Positions 7,770-15,186 of a stretch of DNA of 38,632 nucleotides are shown piece after piece. Under the pieces are notes generated by a model. That model had not been told where the DNA came from. It saw only the letters and a list, made by a program, of their open reading frames with translations, and searched no databases. Positions within the stretch are counted from its first letter, which is position 1; every line of letters begins with the position of its first letter. Made by a program: the position numbers and the translations under genes. Origin of the DNA: an uncultured Clostridia bacterium. Lineage in GTDB: Bacteria > Bacillota > Clostridia > Christensenellales > Aristaeellaceae. The stretch spans positions 1-38,632 of the forward strand of contig CAMNHF010000008.1 in assembly GCA_946538975.1 (NCBI GenBank), read 5' to 3'.

Positions 7770-8742
7770 CCGGCCGGTCGGGCGGTTCGCGCCCAGCCCC
7801 TCGGGGGAGATGCACCTCGGCAATCTGCTGTGCGCGATGCTCAGCTACCTGTCCGTCCGCAGCCAGGGCGGCCGCTTCCTGCTGCGCATCGAGGATGTGG
7901 ATCTCCCCCGCTGCCCCGCACACCGGTCGCGGCAGTGCATCGACGACCTCAAGCGCTTCGGCTTCCGCTGGGACGAGCCGCCCCTGTGGCAGAGCGAGCG
8001 TACGGCGTTCTATCAGCGGCTGCTGGACGGCTTGACCATGCGCGGCCTCATCTACCCCTGCTTCTGCACCCGGGCGCAGCTCCAGCGCGAGGCCGCCCCG
8101 AACGAGGGCGACACGCAGTGGATCTACCCCGGCACCTGCAGATCCCTGCGGCCCGCGGAGGTGAGCCGCCTGCTGCGCCTGCGCCGTCCCGCCCTGCGGC
8201 TGCGCGTGCCGGAGCGGGTGTACAGCTTCCGGGACCTGCTCTGCGGGGAGGTCAGCGAGGAATTGCAGCGCGGCTGCGGCGACTTCGTACTGCGGCGCTC
8301 GGACGGGCTGTTCGGCTATCAGCTGGCGGCCGTCGCGGACGACGCGGCCAGCGGCGTCACCGAGGTGGTGCGCGGCCGGGACATCCTCACCGCCACGCCC
8401 CGGCAGCTGTACCTGCAGGAGCTGCTCGGCTGCCCGCGGCCCGTCTATGCGCACATCCCGCTGCTGGTCGACGCCGGCGGCCGGCGCCTCGCCAAGCGCG
8501 ACCGCGACATCGGCCTGAGCGTCCTTGTGCGGCGCTGCTCGCCGGAGGAGATTCTCGGCCTGCTGGCTGCCGCCTGCGGGCTGCTGGAGGAGGCGCGGCC
8601 CGTCACGCTGGAACAGCTGATCCCGCTGTTCTCCTGGGAGAAGGTACGCCGCCGGACGGAAGGCCCGCCGGAGCGCGGCGTGCTGCGGCTGCCGCCCATC
8701 GCCGGGAGCGGATCGGCGCCGCAGGGAAAGGAGCTTCCATGA
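7753..8742 (+). CDS. gluQ: Glutamyl-Q tRNA(Asp) synthetase, TTG start
   Basis: GluQ-RS resembles the catalytic core of glutamyl-tRNA synthetase without the anticodon-binding domain and attaches glutamate to queuosine-34 of tRNA(Asp). The 329-residue length fits (about 290-330). The HIGH-like motif is in RFAPSPSGEMHLGNL (residues 11-25), zinc ligands are in CFCTR and Y-P-G-T-C, and the KMSKS loop is the weak form RLAKRDRD. The start is TTG at 7753 with GAGGTGGA just upstream; no ATG fits before the conserved RFAPSPSG. It overlaps the preceding gene by 17 bases and mnmE by 4 (ATGA). The enzyme is better known from proteobacteria than from Clostridia. A truncated ordinary GltX is unlikely given the zinc motif and length. 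Confidence 0.9.
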   Translation: MTSASDRPVGRFAPSPSGEMHLGNLLCAMLSYLSVRSQGGRFLLRIEDVDLPRCPAHRSRQCIDDLKRFGFRWDEPPLWQSERTAFYQRLLDGLTMRGLIYPCFCTRAQLQREAAPNEGDTQWIYPGTCRSLRPAEVSRLLRLRRPALRLRVPERVYSFRDLLCGEVSEELQRGCGDFVLRRSDGLFGYQLAAVADDAASGVTEVVRGRDILTATPRQLYLQELLGCPRPVYAHIPLLVDAGGRRLAKRDRDIGLSVLVRRCSPEEILGLLAAACGLLEEARPVTLEQLIPLFSWEKVRRRTEGPPERGVLRLPPIAGSGSAPQGKELP

Positions 8743-10088
8743 ACGATACCATCGCCGCCATCGCCACAGCCCCCGGCGAGGGCGGTGTCAGCATTGTGCG
8801 CATCAGCGGCCCCGAGGCCGAGAACGTGCTGATGCGCGTTTTTCTGCCGAAGAAAAAGAACCCGTGGCCGCTGGAGAGCCACCGGATGACCTATGGCCGC
8901 GCCGTCGACGGGGCCGAGGCCATCGACGAGTGCATGGCCGTGCTGATGCGCGCGCCCCGCAGCTATACCCGCGAGGACGTGGCGGAGCTGCAGCTGCACG
9001 GCGGCGTGGCGGTCTGCCAGCGGGCCCTCCAGGCCTGCCTGCGCGCGGGCTGCCGTCTGGCCGAGCCGGGCGAATTCACCCGCCGCGCCTTTGAGAACGG
9101 CCGCCTCGATCTGAGCCAGGCCGAGGCCGTGATGGGCCTCATCGCCGCCCGGGGCGAACAGGCCCGGCAGGCGGCGCTGCGCCAGCTGGACGGCGGCGCG
9201 TCCTCCTTCATCCGCCGCGCGGCAGACGAGTTGTATCAGCTGCAGGCCGCCCTCGCCGCCTGCATCGACTACCCGGAGGAGATCACCGAGGAGGAGGCCC
9301 TCAGCGGCCTGCGCCCCCGCATGCTGGCCCTGGCGGACACCCTCGCGGCCGCCGCCGACGAGCGCGCCGCCCACATCCTTGCAGACGGCCTGACCGTGGC
9401 CCTGTGCGGCCGGCCCAATGTGGGCAAGTCCAGCCTGCTCAACGCCCTGCTGCGGGAGGAGCGGGCCATTGTCACCGCCGTGCCGGGCACCACCCGCGAC
9501 ATCGTGCGCGGTGAGATCACCCTGAACGGCTGCCCGATCCGTCTGGCGGACACCGCGGGCCTGCGCGACACCGGCGACGAGGTGGAGGCCGTCGGCGTGC
9601 GTCTGGCAAAGAAGGCCGCCGCGGAGAGCGACTGTGTGCTCCTCGTGCTGGACGGCCATCTCCCGCTGACCCCGGAGGACGAGGCCCTCCTGCGCGGCAT
9701 CCCCTCGGAAGGCCGCGACGTCATCGTGCTGCTGAACAAGGCCGATCTGCCGGCCGCCTTCCCCGCGGAGGGCCTGCCCCTGCCGGAGGGCACCGCCTGC
9801 CTGCGCGTCTCCGCCCGCCAGCCGGACAGCCTCGGCCCACTCAAAGAGGCCCTCGCCCGCCGCGCCGCCGTCAGCGATCGTCTGGCCCTCACGCAGCCCC
9901 GCCATGTGGAGGCCGCCCGCCGCGCCGCCGAACACCTGCGCGCCGCTGCCGCCGCCATGGACATCGCCGTCGACCTCGCCTCGGTGGATCTCTCCGCCGC
10001 CCAAAGCGAGCTGGCGTCCATCACCGGCGATCAGGTGGAGGAAAGCCTGCTGGACGCCGTGTTTTCACGGTTCTGCGTGGGGAAATGA
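8739..10088 (+). CDS. mnmE: tRNA uridine-34 modification GTPase MnmE
   Basis: With MnmG, MnmE adds the (carboxymethyl)aminomethyl group to carbon 5 of wobble uridine in tRNAs reading split-box codons. The 449-residue product has the whole family layout: an N-terminal folate-binding domain (DTIAAIATAPGEGGVSIVRI), an inserted G domain with GRPNVGKSS (G1), DTAGLRDT (G3) and NKAD (G4), and the C-terminal FCVGK containing the conserved Cys. AAAGGAG at 8727-8733 precedes the ATG. The ATG overlaps the gluQ stop codon, so the two are translationally coupled. The partner mnmG is not in the window. The gene ends 50 bp before a strong terminator. Confidence 0.97.
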   Translation: MNDTIAAIATAPGEGGVSIVRISGPEAENVLMRVFLPKKKNPWPLESHRMTYGRAVDGAEAIDECMAVLMRAPRSYTREDVAELQLHGGVAVCQRALQACLRAGCRLAEPGEFTRRAFENGRLDLSQAEAVMGLIAARGEQARQAALRQLDGGASSFIRRAADELYQLQAALAACIDYPEEITEEEALSGLRPRMLALADTLAAAADERAAHILADGLTVALCGRPNVGKSSLLNALLREERAIVTAVPGTTRDIVRGEITLNGCPIRLADTAGLRDTGDEVEAVGVRLAKKAAAESDCVLLVLDGHLPLTPEDEALLRGIPSEGRDVIVLLNKADLPAAFPAEGLPLPEGTACLRVSARQPDSLGPLKEALARRAAVSDRLALTQPRHVEAARRAAEHLRAAAAAMDIAVDLASVDLSAAQSELASITGDQVEESLLDAVFSRFCVGK

Positions 10089-10137
10089 TGCGAATTCTCC
10101 TGTGAATCAAGGCTCCGGTGGCATTTTCAAGCAAATG

Positions 10138-10176
10138 AAGGGGGACAGACCATGCCGGCCTGTCCCCCTTTGTTTT
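10138..10176. terminator. Terminator between convergent mnmE and the PRTase gene
   Basis: An 11-bp perfect stem, AAGGGGGACAG (10138-10148) with CTGTCCCCCTT (10160-10170), is followed by TGTTTT on the plus strand. Best suited to end mnmE transcription; it may also serve the opposing gene. Confidence 0.85.
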
Positions 10177-10201
10177 GTCGTGAAAGCGATTCAGGATTCC
10201 G

Positions 10202-10843
10202 TCAGAAGCTCGAGATGCCGTGGCTGTTGATCATGCCGTCCAGCTTCTTGCCGGCGCGGCAGAAGGGGCAGTCGTGGGAGTTCCAGGTCTCGTAATCCTG
10301 CAGATCGCCCCGGCGGGTGTAGATGCTGGTGATCGGGAAGCCCTCGCACTCCTCCGTGCAGCAGAAAATCGCGCTGATGCCCACCGGGATGCCGCTGTAG
10401 TAGCGGACGGCCTCCACGGCGGCCTGCACGGTGTAGCCCGTGGTCACCGACGCGGCCAGGATCAGCACATGCTTGCCCACGATCATGGGGGCGGTGTTGT
10501 CGCGGAAGATCAGCTGGCTGCCGGAGGTGTGCTCCGGGGTGACGATGTAGATCGTGCGGTGGGCGTTCATGTTCATATAGCCCGCCTGGGACAGCTCGCT
10601 GGCCATGCACGCGCCGATCACCTCGGTGCCGTCCAGGCAGAGGATCGTGTCGATGATCGTCGAGGTCTGGTACTTGCCGCAGAGGATCGACGCGGCCTTG
10701 CGGGCCTCCGACAGGCGGTGCTTCGTCATCGTCAGATCCACATAATAGTTGGTATGGCTGTGGCTGGTGGCGAAGTGGCCGCGGGCAACGCGCAGCGGCA
10801 GATTGCCCTGCAGATTCGGATATTCCATGAGCTGAATCGCCAT
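10202..10843 (-). CDS. Orotate phosphoribosyltransferase-like protein with altered PRPP motif
   Basis: A 213-residue protein starting at the ATG after GGGAGGG; the frame is open further up but lacks a ribosome site. Phosphoribosyltransferases move the ribose-5-phosphate of PRPP to a base. The PRPP loop is recognisable in KHVLILAASVTTGYT (residues 124-138), but the usual Asp-Asp/Glu-Asp pair before TTG is A-A-S, so metal/PRPP binding may be altered. A C-terminal C-P-F-C (192-195) hints at a metal site absent from classic PyrE. Similar proteins are commonly labelled orotate phosphoribosyltransferase in Clostridia, but pyrimidine synthesis is not supported by neighbours: it has its own promoter and no pyr genes nearby. 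Substrate unknown. Confidence 0.7.
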   Translation of the reverse strand: MAIQLMEYPNLQGNLPLRVARGHFATSHSHTNYYVDLTMTKHRLSEARKAASILCGKYQTSTIIDTILCLDGTEVIGACMASELSQAGYMNMNAHRTIYIVTPEHTSGSQLIFRDNTAPMIVGKHVLILAASVTTGYTVQAAVEAVRYYSGIPVGISAIFCCTEECEGFPITSIYTRRGDLQDYETWNSHDCPFCRAGKKLDGMINSHGISSF

Positions 10844-10873
10844 ATGAAATCCCTCCCGGTGCTTGATAGCCAC

Positions 10874-10902
10874 ATTATACACGGAAATGCGCCTTTTGAC
10901 AA
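10874..10902 (-). promoter_or_regulatory. Promoter of the PRTase-like gene
   Basis: On the minus strand: TTGTCA (10902-10897), 17-bp spacer, TATAAT (10879-10874), 31 bp before the start codon. Confidence 0.8.
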
Positions 10903-10929
10903 GGTTTTCGCGAAGCACGCCCAGAATGC

Positions 10930-11009
10930 CCCGAATGGCCTTTTCGGAAGAATAGGGGGCCTGGGGGGAAGGGAACTCTTTTCCCTCGGAAAAGGGTTCT
11001 CTTCCCCCC
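10930..11009 (-). repeat. Dispersed intergenic hairpin repeat, copy 2
   Basis: A stem of 22 bp with two G-U positions spans 10962-11009 (GGGGGGAAGGGAAC... with ...GTTCTCTTCCCCCC), with the companion segment GGCCTTTTCGGAAGAATAGG at 10937-10956. It is the same family as the copies near 13.9, 26.3 and 29.1 kb, here inverted relative to the copies at 13.9 and 26.3 kb. It lies between the cpsD-like terminator and the next gene's promoter. Confidence 0.85.
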
Positions 11010-11034
11010 AGCTCAACAATCTGAACGCACGCAG

Positions 11035-11068
11035 AAAAGCGGAGGCCGCAGTTATCGCGAGCCTCCGC
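11035..11068 (-). terminator. Terminator of the LCP-Wzz-kinase operon
   Basis: On the minus strand an 8-bp stem, GCGGAGGC (11068-11061) with GCCTCCGC (11046-11039), is followed by TTTT, 12 bp after the kinase stop codon. Confidence 0.75.
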
Positions 11069-11080
11069 ATTGGTTCATGC

Positions 11081-11803
11081 TCAGGTCTGATCTGTCTTGT
11101 ACTGCTTGTGGTAGTAGGAGTAGTAGCGCTCCGAGCGGTAGTAGTAGCGGCGGTTGGAGAAGCTGCGCAGCTCCACGTTGTTCAGCACCACACCCAGCAC
11201 CTTGCAGCCGGTGCGCTCAATGTTGTGCTTGATCTCGTTGACCTCGTTGCAGCTGCCGCGGTTATAGCTGACGACGATGATCTCGCCGTCGCAGTGGCGG
11301 GCAATCTCCAGCGCGTCCACGATCACGCCGGCCGGGGGCGTATCCACCAGCACCAGGTCGAAGTTGGCCCGGGCGAAGTCCATCAGCTCCTGCATGCGCG
11401 GGGAGTTCAGCAGCTGCAGGGAGCTGTTCAGCTCGCGGCCCACGGGGATGAAGTAGGCCCGCTCCAGGTTCGTGGAGTACACGATGTCCTGCAGGTCGCA
11501 CATGCCGGCGAGGTAGTGGGCCACGCCCATGGGCTGCTCGTCCGTGAAGTGCAGGTGATACCGCGCCGCGATGGAGGAGCGCCGCAGGTCCATGTCGATC
11601 AGCAGCACCCGCTTCTGCAGGGTGGACAGGGTGCGCAGCAGGTTGACGGAGATGTAGGATTTTCCCTCGCCGGCGAAGCGGCTGGTCACCGCGACCACCC
11701 GGATGTCCGGGCCGCAGTAGGACAGGTTCGTGGCCAGCGTGTTCAGCGCCTCGTTGCAGGCGTAATCCAGCTCGGGCAGGGAGCCGATTTCAAGGTGATT
11801 CAT
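11081..11803 (-). CDS. CpsD/CapB-type bacterial tyrosine kinase
   Basis: The cytoplasmic ATPase half of a split BY-kinase, which autophosphorylates on Tyr and controls capsule/exopolysaccharide polymerisation with its membrane partner. The product is about 240 residues. Visible: a Walker A variant SRFAGEGKS (most relatives have P-G-E-G-K-S), Walker A' LLIDMDLR, Walker B LVLVDTPP, and a Tyr-rich tail (R-R-Y-Y-Y-R-S-E-R-Y-Y-S-Y-Y-H-K-Q-Y), the phosphorylation cluster. Two adjacent ATGs (11806, 11803) overlap the Wzz stop; the second has the better distance from GGAGG. It is the last gene of LCP-Wzz-kinase and is followed by a terminator. A matching CpsB phosphatase is not present. Confidence 0.9.
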   Translation of the reverse strand: MNHLEIGSLPELDYACNEALNTLATNLSYCGPDIRVVAVTSRFAGEGKSYISVNLLRTLSTLQKRVLLIDMDLRRSSIAARYHLHFTDEQPMGVAHYLAGMCDLQDIVYSTNLERAYFIPVGRELNSSLQLLNSPRMQELMDFARANFDLVLVDTPPAGVIVDALEIARHCDGEIIVVSYNRGSCNEVNEIKHNIERTGCKVLGVVLNNVELRSFSNRRYYYRSERYYSYYHKQYKTDQT

Positions 11804-12711
11804 CATTTGCCTCCGTTTCGCTTGCTGTGGGAGGAGCTGGAATGGCTGGAATGGCCGGAATGCGAATGGCCGGAGCCGGACTGATGCCGGGAGTTGCCGG
11901 GACGGCGGTTCTTGTCCTGCAGCGGCACCACGGCCAGGATCGGCAGGTTCGTGATCCGCGTGATGTCATCCGGCGTGCGCGGACGGTTGTCCAGCAGGAA
12001 GGTCGCCACAATGACCGCCACCGCCAGCAGCGCGCCGACCAGCAGGCCGATGATCAGGATCACGGTCTTGCTGCGGCCCGTCGCCACCGCGGGCCGGAGC
12101 GCGGAGGAGAACAGGCTCGGCTCCCGCGAGTCCATGGTGTCCACGATGAACTTCTGTCCCGCCGCGGCGTAGGCGTTGGCGATCCGCTGGGCCTGATCGG
12201 GGTCCGGGTCCGTGTAGGTGATGTAGAGCAGGCGCGTGCTGGTGGGCGTGGTGATGGACAGGTTGCCCTGCAGCCGCCCGTTGGTGTATTCCTTCCCCAG
12301 GCCCAGATTCTCGCGCACCATCTCGTGCACTTCCCAGGTCTTGTAGACCTCCTTGTAGTCCGGTGCCAGCGCGGCGCCGATCTGCAGGTCGGAAAGGTTG
12401 ATGGCGGAATTGTTGTTGCTCATGATGTAGAGCTTCGAGGTCGCCGCGTAGGTGGGCACGCGGATGTACCACGCGTACACGCCCGCGATCAGCGCGCCGA
12501 TGACGGCGGCCAGCACGACGTACTGGATCTTGCCGATCACCTGCCAGAAGAGCGCGATCAGATCCACCTGCGCCTCGTCTTCCTGCACTTCCACGGTCTG
12601 CTCGGGCTGGCCGGCCCGCACCAGCGCGCGGCTGAGCAGCTCGGTAACCGTCTCATCCCCTGCGCCCTGTGCGCCATAGGAGGACGGCAGCTTTGTCTCC
12701 TGATTCGCCAT
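11803..12711 (-). CDS. Wzz/CpsC-type polysaccharide chain-length regulator
   Basis: The membrane activator of the tyrosine kinase. The product is about 302 residues: a 50-residue N-terminal cytoplasmic stretch, a first membrane helix (V-V-L-A-A-V-I-G-A-L-I-A-G-V-Y-A-W-Y, about 65-85), an extracellular Wzz domain with TYAATSKLYI, a second helix (TVILIIGLLVGALLAVAVIV) and a cytoplasmic tail reading RPRTPDDITRITNLPILAVV, the segment that contacts the kinase. The last 30 residues are unusual, nearly all His, Ser and Gly (H-S-H-S-G-H-S-S-H-S). The second of two Met codons is preferred because the AAGGA site is 8 nt from it. It overlaps the kinase gene downstream and follows the LCP gene by 23 bp. 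Confidence 0.88.
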   Translation of the reverse strand: MANQETKLPSSYGAQGAGDETVTELLSRALVRAGQPEQTVEVQEDEAQVDLIALFWQVIGKIQYVVLAAVIGALIAGVYAWYIRVPTYAATSKLYIMSNNNSAINLSDLQIGAALAPDYKEVYKTWEVHEMVRENLGLGKEYTNGRLQGNLSITTPTSTRLLYITYTDPDPDQAQRIANAYAAAGQKFIVDTMDSREPSLFSSALRPAVATGRSKTVILIIGLLVGALLAVAVIVATFLLDNRPRTPDDITRITNLPILAVVPLQDKNRRPGNSRHQSGSGHSHSGHSSHSSSSHSKRNGGK

Positions 12712-12734
12712 GTTCATGTTCCTTCCCTGTCAGG

Positions 12735-13772
12735 TCAGTTGTATCGGTTGAAGAAGATGGAGATCACCTGCTGGCGCAGCTTTTCCTCGTCGGGGCGGAA
12801 TTCCATGTAGCCGCTCCGGCCCACGTTGTAGCTGCCCTCGCCGGTCACCTGGAAGTCATTCCAGTGGAAGGTGCTCGCCTTGTACAGGGTGTTGATCAGC
12901 AGCCCCCGGGACATGTCCGTGTACATGTGCGGCGCCAGCCGGTCGTAGAGCGTCTCCGCGAAGGATTCGCTGGCGGACAGCTTCCGCACCGCCGCATCCA
13001 GCGCCACATCCATGTAGGAGCGCTGCCGGGCGAGGCGGTTCGTGTTCAGGCTGCCGGTGACCGTCTTGCGGGCCCGCAGATAGCGCTCCGCCTGCTCCCC
13101 GTGCAGCGTCAGCGTCGCGCCCTTGGTGAAGGCCGGATCCACCGCGGTCAGATCGTCCTCGATGGTCACCGTGATGCCGCCGAGGATGTCGTTGAGCACC
13201 ACAATGCCGTTCATGTCCAGCACGATCACGTGGTCGATGGGGATGTTCTGCAGCAGATTGCTCACCGCCCAGACCGTGTTCTCCGTGCACTCGGCTTCCT
13301 GCTTGCCGTAGGAGTGGGACAGGGCCAGCTGCATCACGCGCACGCCGGTCTTGTTGCCCAGCACACCGTAGATCTGCACGGGCGTCATCGTGTCGCGGTC
13401 CAGCTGCAGGGGCGTCACGGTCTCATGCTGGCGGTCGATGGAGAGCACCAGCAGGAAATCCGCCTGGCCGCCGCTGCGGTTCGTCCGGTTCTCCGCGTTG
13501 ATGTCGCTCTTGTCGATGCCCACGATGAGCAGATTCTCCAGCTCATGCTCCCGGTAGGCGTAGGTCACGCCGCCCTCCTCCAGGGTCAGCGACGGGGCGA
13601 AGCGCTCGCTCAGGTCGCCGTGGGCCTCCTCCGGCGCCGGCCCCTCGATCGCGTTGCCCACAAACCAGATGATCAGGATGACAGCCGCGAAGGCTGCCAC
13701 GGCAATAACCGCGGTCAGCGCTCCGGTCCGCCGGGTCTGCGGGCGCTTTCCGCTCGGATGAAGATGCTGCAT
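12735..13772 (-). CDS. LytR-CpsA-Psr (LCP) family protein
   Basis: LCP enzymes transfer polyprenyl-linked glycopolymers to peptidoglycan outside the membrane. The 345-residue product has a short cytoplasmic N-terminus, one membrane helix (about 17-42) and an LCP domain: ENLLIVGIDKSD, GQADFLLVLSIDRQ, Q-L-D-R-D-T-M-T-P (catalytic Arg/Asp region), LGGITVTIEDDL and AERYLRARKTV with conserved Arg. It starts with ATG after AAGGGGG and has its own consensus promoter. As first gene of an operon with the Wzz and kinase genes it likely attaches the polymer they regulate. No glycosyltransferase or flippase genes follow, so the polymer is made elsewhere in the genome. Confidence 0.92.
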   Translation of the reverse strand: MQHLHPSGKRPQTRRTGALTAVIAVAAFAAVILIIWFVGNAIEGPAPEEAHGDLSERFAPSLTLEEGGVTYAYREHELENLLIVGIDKSDINAENRTNRSGGQADFLLVLSIDRQHETVTPLQLDRDTMTPVQIYGVLGNKTGVRVMQLALSHSYGKQEAECTENTVWAVSNLLQNIPIDHVIVLDMNGIVVLNDILGGITVTIEDDLTAVDPAFTKGATLTLHGEQAERYLRARKTVTGSLNTNRLARQRSYMDVALDAAVRKLSASESFAETLYDRLAPHMYTDMSRGLLINTLYKASTFHWNDFQVTGEGSYNVGRSGYMEFRPDEEKLRQQVISIFFNRYN

Positions 13773-13820
13773 ACCGTCCCCCTTGCGTGTCCGGTCACGC
13801 GGCGATGTTTATACAAAATA

Positions 13821-13849
13821 ATTATATCGGTTTGCCGCCGGAAAGTCAA
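13821..13849 (-). promoter_or_regulatory. Promoter of the LCP-Wzz-kinase operon
   Basis: On the minus strand: TTGACT (13849-13844), 17-bp spacer, TATAAT (13826-13821). Confidence 0.85.
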
Positions 13850-13906
13850 TCTTTTATGCCAAGATGGGCAGAGTAAAGATGGAAGTATGGGCTACTGCTC
13901 AGTGTA

Positions 13907-14040
13907 TGGGGGAAGGAAACCCTTTTCGTGGCCGAAAAGGGCTTTCCTTCCCCCATGCCCCTATCCTTCCGAAAAGGCCATTCTTTGGGGAAAGGGGGTT
14001 TTGACGATGCATGTGCAGCTGGGCGCGTTCATGCGCGGCA
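13907..14040 (+). repeat. Dispersed intergenic hairpin repeat, copy 3
   Basis: A hairpin spans 13907-13955 (TGGGGGAAGGAAA-CCCTTTT with AAAAGGGCTTTCCTTCCCCCA, one bulge). It is followed by CCCCTATCCTTCCGAAAAGG, a GGGGAAAGGGGG run, and a tail with GATGCATGTG and CGTTCATGCGC that recurs at 5574-5605. It lies just downstream of the stop codon of the minus-strand membrane gene, where it could act as its terminator. Confidence 0.85.
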
Positions 14041-14055
14041 ACGGCGGCGGAGTGT

Positions 14056-15150
14056 TTACCGCACCAGACGGAAGTCGTAGAGCGTCGTTCCCGCCGAGGC
14101 GTGCAGCGCGCGCTGCTCGGCGGCCAGGCGGAGCGCCTCGGTGCGCAGGCCCTCGTCCTGCAGATGAGCAGCCTCCGCCCAGCCGAAGGGCGCGGCATCC
14201 TCCGTCAGATAGCGTAAATCCGCGTAGATCACCGCCTGCGGGTTCTCCCCCACCATGCGGTTGATGTGGCGCACCTGGTCCATCGCGGCGATGCGGACCG
14301 GTGCGATCAGCATGAGCACAGCCCAGGCCGCCGCCAGGCCCAGCGCCAGCCCGTGGCCGACGCGCCGGGACGTCTGCCAGCACTTCAGCGCGGTGCACGC
14401 CGTGGCCGCCATCATGGCGCAGAACCACCACAGCCCCGCCAGCCGCGGAACTGTCAGCCCGCGGGCGGCGATGTGGCGGAACAGCGGCAGGAAGCTCCAG
14501 ATGAGCTGCCCCGCGTTCAGCGCCATGCTGGCCGTGCCCACCCAGCGCACCGCCTTCGTGTGATCCGTCCGCTGCAGCGGGAAGACAATCAGCAGCAGCA
14601 CAATGGAAGAGGCCACCGCGGTCATGGACCGGCTCAGCGCGTAGGCCGCCGTGCTGCCGGGCGCGTCCGCCGGCTCCGGGATCAGCGCGGCCTCGGCGGT
14701 CAGCCAGATGGCCATCGCCAGCGCCACCGCCATCGCAATCACATAAAAGCGCGGCGTCCCCTTGGGCAGGGTCTCCTCCATCTTCACGCGGACGCCGAAG
14801 AGGCTGCACAGGGCGGCAATGCTCATCAGGAGCAGGGCGGCGACGGACTCGATCGGCAGGCCGGGCGTGCCGTAGATCGTCCAGCTCCAGGCCAGCAGGC
14901 CCGCCAGTGCGAGCATCGCCCAGCCCCAGGGCGAGGGCGAGATCAGCTTCCGCCGATGGCCAATGATCAGCGCCACCGCCATCAGCACCGTCCACGAGGC
15001 GGACACGCCAAAGCCGCCGGGCGAATCCGGCCGGTGGGCCAGCTCGCGCCAGAAAAGCACCGCGATCAGCGCCAGGGACAGCCCCAGCGCCATGCGGAGC
15101 AGCGACCGCGTGCGCTGATGCCGCTGCTCCTCAAGGTCATTCTGTTTCAT
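14056..15150 (-). CDS. Unknown polytopic membrane protein
   Basis: A 364-residue protein starting at ATG after GGAGGTG. About eight hydrophobic segments are visible, e.g. A-L-G-L-S-L-A-L-I-A-V-L-F-W near 20-36 and WAMLALAGLLAWSWTIYG near 78-95, then five or six more up to about 290. A soluble C-terminal tail of about 70 residues follows (EAAHLQDEGLRTEALRLAAE, ending T-T-L-Y-D-F-R-L-V-R). No transporter or enzyme motif was recognised. It lies 36 bp after fhs on the same strand and probably shares its promoter, but a role in one-carbon metabolism is not implied by its sequence. Confidence 0.75.
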   Translation of the reverse strand: MKQNDLEEQRHQRTRSLLRMALGLSLALIAVLFWRELAHRPDSPGGFGVSASWTVLMAVALIIGHRRKLISPSPWGWAMLALAGLLAWSWTIYGTPGLPIESVAALLLMSIAALCSLFGVRVKMEETLPKGTPRFYVIAMAVALAMAIWLTAEAALIPEPADAPGSTAAYALSRSMTAVASSIVLLLIVFPLQRTDHTKAVRWVGTASMALNAGQLIWSFLPLFRHIAARGLTVPRLAGLWWFCAMMAATACTALKCWQTSRRVGHGLALGLAAAWAVLMLIAPVRIAAMDQVRHINRMVGENPQAVIYADLRYLTEDAAPFGWAEAAHLQDEGLRTEALRLAAEQRALHASAGTTLYDFRLVR

Positions 15151-15186
15151 CTTGCACCTCCGCAGCCCCCGCCGCGGCGGACCGCG

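Noticed and set aside
5598-7823. Very long minus-strand open frame opposite the secreted protein and similar antisense frames opposite fhs, the BspA-like genes and serS (up to about 950 codons)
   Set aside because: They arise from high GC at third positions opposite real genes. The products are low-complexity (Arg, Ala, Gly, His, Gln runs), lack ribosome sites and show no family motifs.
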